The position numbers and the translations under genes were made by a program. From positions 186,001 through 250,000 of the forward strand of contig JAWHQP010000001.1 of NCBI GenBank assembly GCA_032586195.1: a DNA stretch of 64,000 nucleotides, given 5' to 3'. Source of the stretch: JAWHQP01 sp032586195. GTDB taxonomy: Bacteria; Pseudomonadota; Gammaproteobacteria; Enterobacterales; Pasteurellaceae. This document shows positions 63,054-64,000 of this stretch, piece after piece. Below the pieces are notes generated by a model, which was not told the DNA's origin, did not search any database, and saw only the letters and a list, made by a program, of their open reading frames with translations. Each line of letters starts with the position of its first letter. Within the stretch, counting starts at the first letter, position 1.

Positions 63054-63669
63054 GATTTTTCTCTTTTGCTAAGGTCAGATACAGGATGTGTAAGTTTAGC
63101 ACATCCTGCTCCAGCGCCTCCATGTTTTCTGCCAGGGAGGCATCATTATTAATCACATCGTCGGCGGCATGCAGACGCTCTTCACGGCTGGCTTGAGCGT
63201 TCATAATGTGGCGGATTAATTCCCGCTTATTGCGGTCACGCTGAGTAGCTCGGTCCAATTGAATTTCGGGGCTAACATCCACCACTAATACGCGATCGCA
63301 GAGTTCGGTCAGATGATTTTCTACCAATAACGGCACGACAAACAGCACATAGGGCGAATCATGGGCCTGTAGCTGGCGCAGCATTTCGTTGCGGATTGCG
63401 GGATGCAGCAGATTATTCAGCCATTCTTTCTCGTTTTCCTGCTGGAAAATTAACTCACGTAATGTCGCCCGTTTTAGTTCTCCCTGTTCGTTCAGAATTT
63501 GAGTGCCGAAATGAGCCGCAATTTGCCGCAGCAGAGGCGAACCTTTCGCTACCACTTGCCGCGACACGATATCCGCATCGACTATTGGCACGCCGTGCTG
63601 TGCGAACAATGTCGCAATAGTGCTTTTCCCACTGCCGATTCCTCCGGTTAAGCCGACTACATAGGTCAT
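63046..63669 (-). CDS. coaE: Dephospho-CoA kinase
   Basis: Final enzyme of coenzyme A synthesis. It has 207 residues. The P-loop GLTGGIGSGKST (8-19), PIVDADIVSRQVV and VVPLLVEN are intact. Downstream of pilD, in the order pilD-coaE-yacG known from Pasteurellaceae and pseudomonads. Confidence 0.96.
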   Translation of the reverse strand: MTYVVGLTGGIGSGKSTIATLFAQHGVPIVDADIVSRQVVAKGSPLLRQIAAHFGTQILNEQGELKRATLRELIFQQENEKEWLNNLLHPAIRNEMLRQLQAHDSPYVLFVVPLLVENHLTELCDRVLVVDVSPEIQLDRATQRDRNKRELIRHIMNAQASREERLHAADDVINNDASLAENMEALEQDVLNLHILYLTLAKEKNHD

Positions 63670-63708
63670 TTATGCTCCTCATATAACTAAGATACGACTA
63701 CATTTAAC

Positions 63709-64000
63709 CTATGCTAACACGTTTAAAAGAAATGTAAAAATACCGCCTAAGGAAAGAAAGGGCGCAAAGGGGAGATGTGTTAAGGGATTATTACGAAGTT
63801 TCCGTATGACGGCGTAAATTAACCCCGAGATGCAGGCAAGCAATAGCATGAAAGGCACGTCTTGTAACGGCAGAAAAGCGCTAAGCCCCGCAATCAGCCA
63901 ATAATCGCCGCGTCCCAATGCTTCTTGTCGGTAATAGCATTGAGCCGCGTGGTAAAACAGCCAAAAAAAGACAAAACTCAGCACCGCACTTTGCAGGCTT
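63709..64000 (-). CDS. pilD: Type IV prepilin peptidase PilD, C-terminal part only
   Basis: The last 96 residues or so of an A24-family membrane aspartic peptidase; the 5' part lies beyond the right edge. EALGRGDYWLIAGLSAFLPL holds the GxGD catalytic motif, flanked by membrane segments. It cleaves type IV pilin and pseudopilin leaders, and in this family is needed for natural transformation, in line with the abundant uptake sequences. Naming rests on family and the coaE-yacG neighbourhood. Confidence 0.85.
   Translation of the reverse strand, partial: SLQSAVLSFVFFWLFYHAAQCYYRQEALGRGDYWLIAGLSAFLPLQDVPFMLLLACISGLIYAVIRKLRNNPLTHLPFAPFLSLGGIFTFLLNVLA

Noticed and set aside
4979..63990. Repeated AAGTGCGGT elements as a CRISPR-like or mobile repeat
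   Set aside because: They are dispersed, in both orientations, and match the known Haemophilus-type DNA uptake sequence.

Overview
The window comes from a gammaproteobacterium of the family Pasteurellaceae. The core genes (crp, galU, csrA, alaS, dut, coaBC, lpxB, leuS and others) read as close relatives of their Haemophilus influenzae counterparts. The DNA is also studded with the Haemophilus-type uptake signal sequence AAGTGCGGT and its complement, at roughly two dozen places, several of them as inverted pairs that form hairpins. With moderate GC content and an ato operon, a Basfia/Mannheimia succiniciproducens- or Actinobacillus succinogenes-like species is a reasonable guess, but the species cannot be fixed from the sequence alone. 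No rRNA, tRNA, CRISPR array, prophage or intact insertion sequence was seen.

Layout. 1-4814: short-chain fatty acid operon atoDAEB (atoB cut by the left edge) facing a divergent LysR-type regulator. 5039-10276+: housekeeping genes eno, pyrG, bamD, rluD, pgeF. 11014-14840: a self-contained accessory operon with its own strong terminator: sialic acid lyase, SSS-type sialate symporter and a CE7 acetyl esterase. 15013-24975: plsY, folB, fadR/nhaB/dsbB, a PerM-like permease, mogA-glnB, an SLC13 permease, lpxB-rnhB. 25102-29080: purT, luxS, a candidate small RNA with a sigma-E-like promoter divergent from luxS, a decayed yqaA remnant, a maltose acetyltransferase-like gene, a YqaB-like phosphatase and a PRD-like orphan. 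29122-34839: the minus-strand coaBC-dut-slmA-yheU-crp set, then radC, rpmBG and mutM. 35179-36584: rpsF-priB-rpsR-rplI. 36797-41291: anaerobic DMSO reductase dmsABCD behind an FNR-like box. 41411-48777: rnr-rlmB, then leuS-lptE-holA. 49051-52334: cysteine uptake and degradation (cyuP-cyuA) with a YheO-like regulator. 52451-60519: an HI_0552-like gene, galU, manB, csrA, alaS, uspA, mazG, raiA. 60766-62455: a sodium:alanine/glycine symporter under a tandem glycine riboswitch. 62581-64000: GNAT-like protein, yacG, coaE and the end of a prepilin peptidase gene.

How the genes work together. Most of the window is core metabolism and information processing. The accessory parts point to a host-associated facultative anaerobe: host sugars (sialic acid), cysteine, glycine/alanine and short-chain fatty acids as nutrients, and DMSO/N-oxides as electron acceptors. 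The uptake sequences and the prepilin peptidase fit natural competence.

The most interesting item is 26894-27011. A sigma-E-like promoter is followed within about 90 nt by a strong rho-independent terminator, on the strand opposite luxS. This is exactly the place where enterobacteria carry the sigma-E-dependent small RNA MicA, although the RNA sequence itself does not look like MicA. No wholly new multi-gene system was found.
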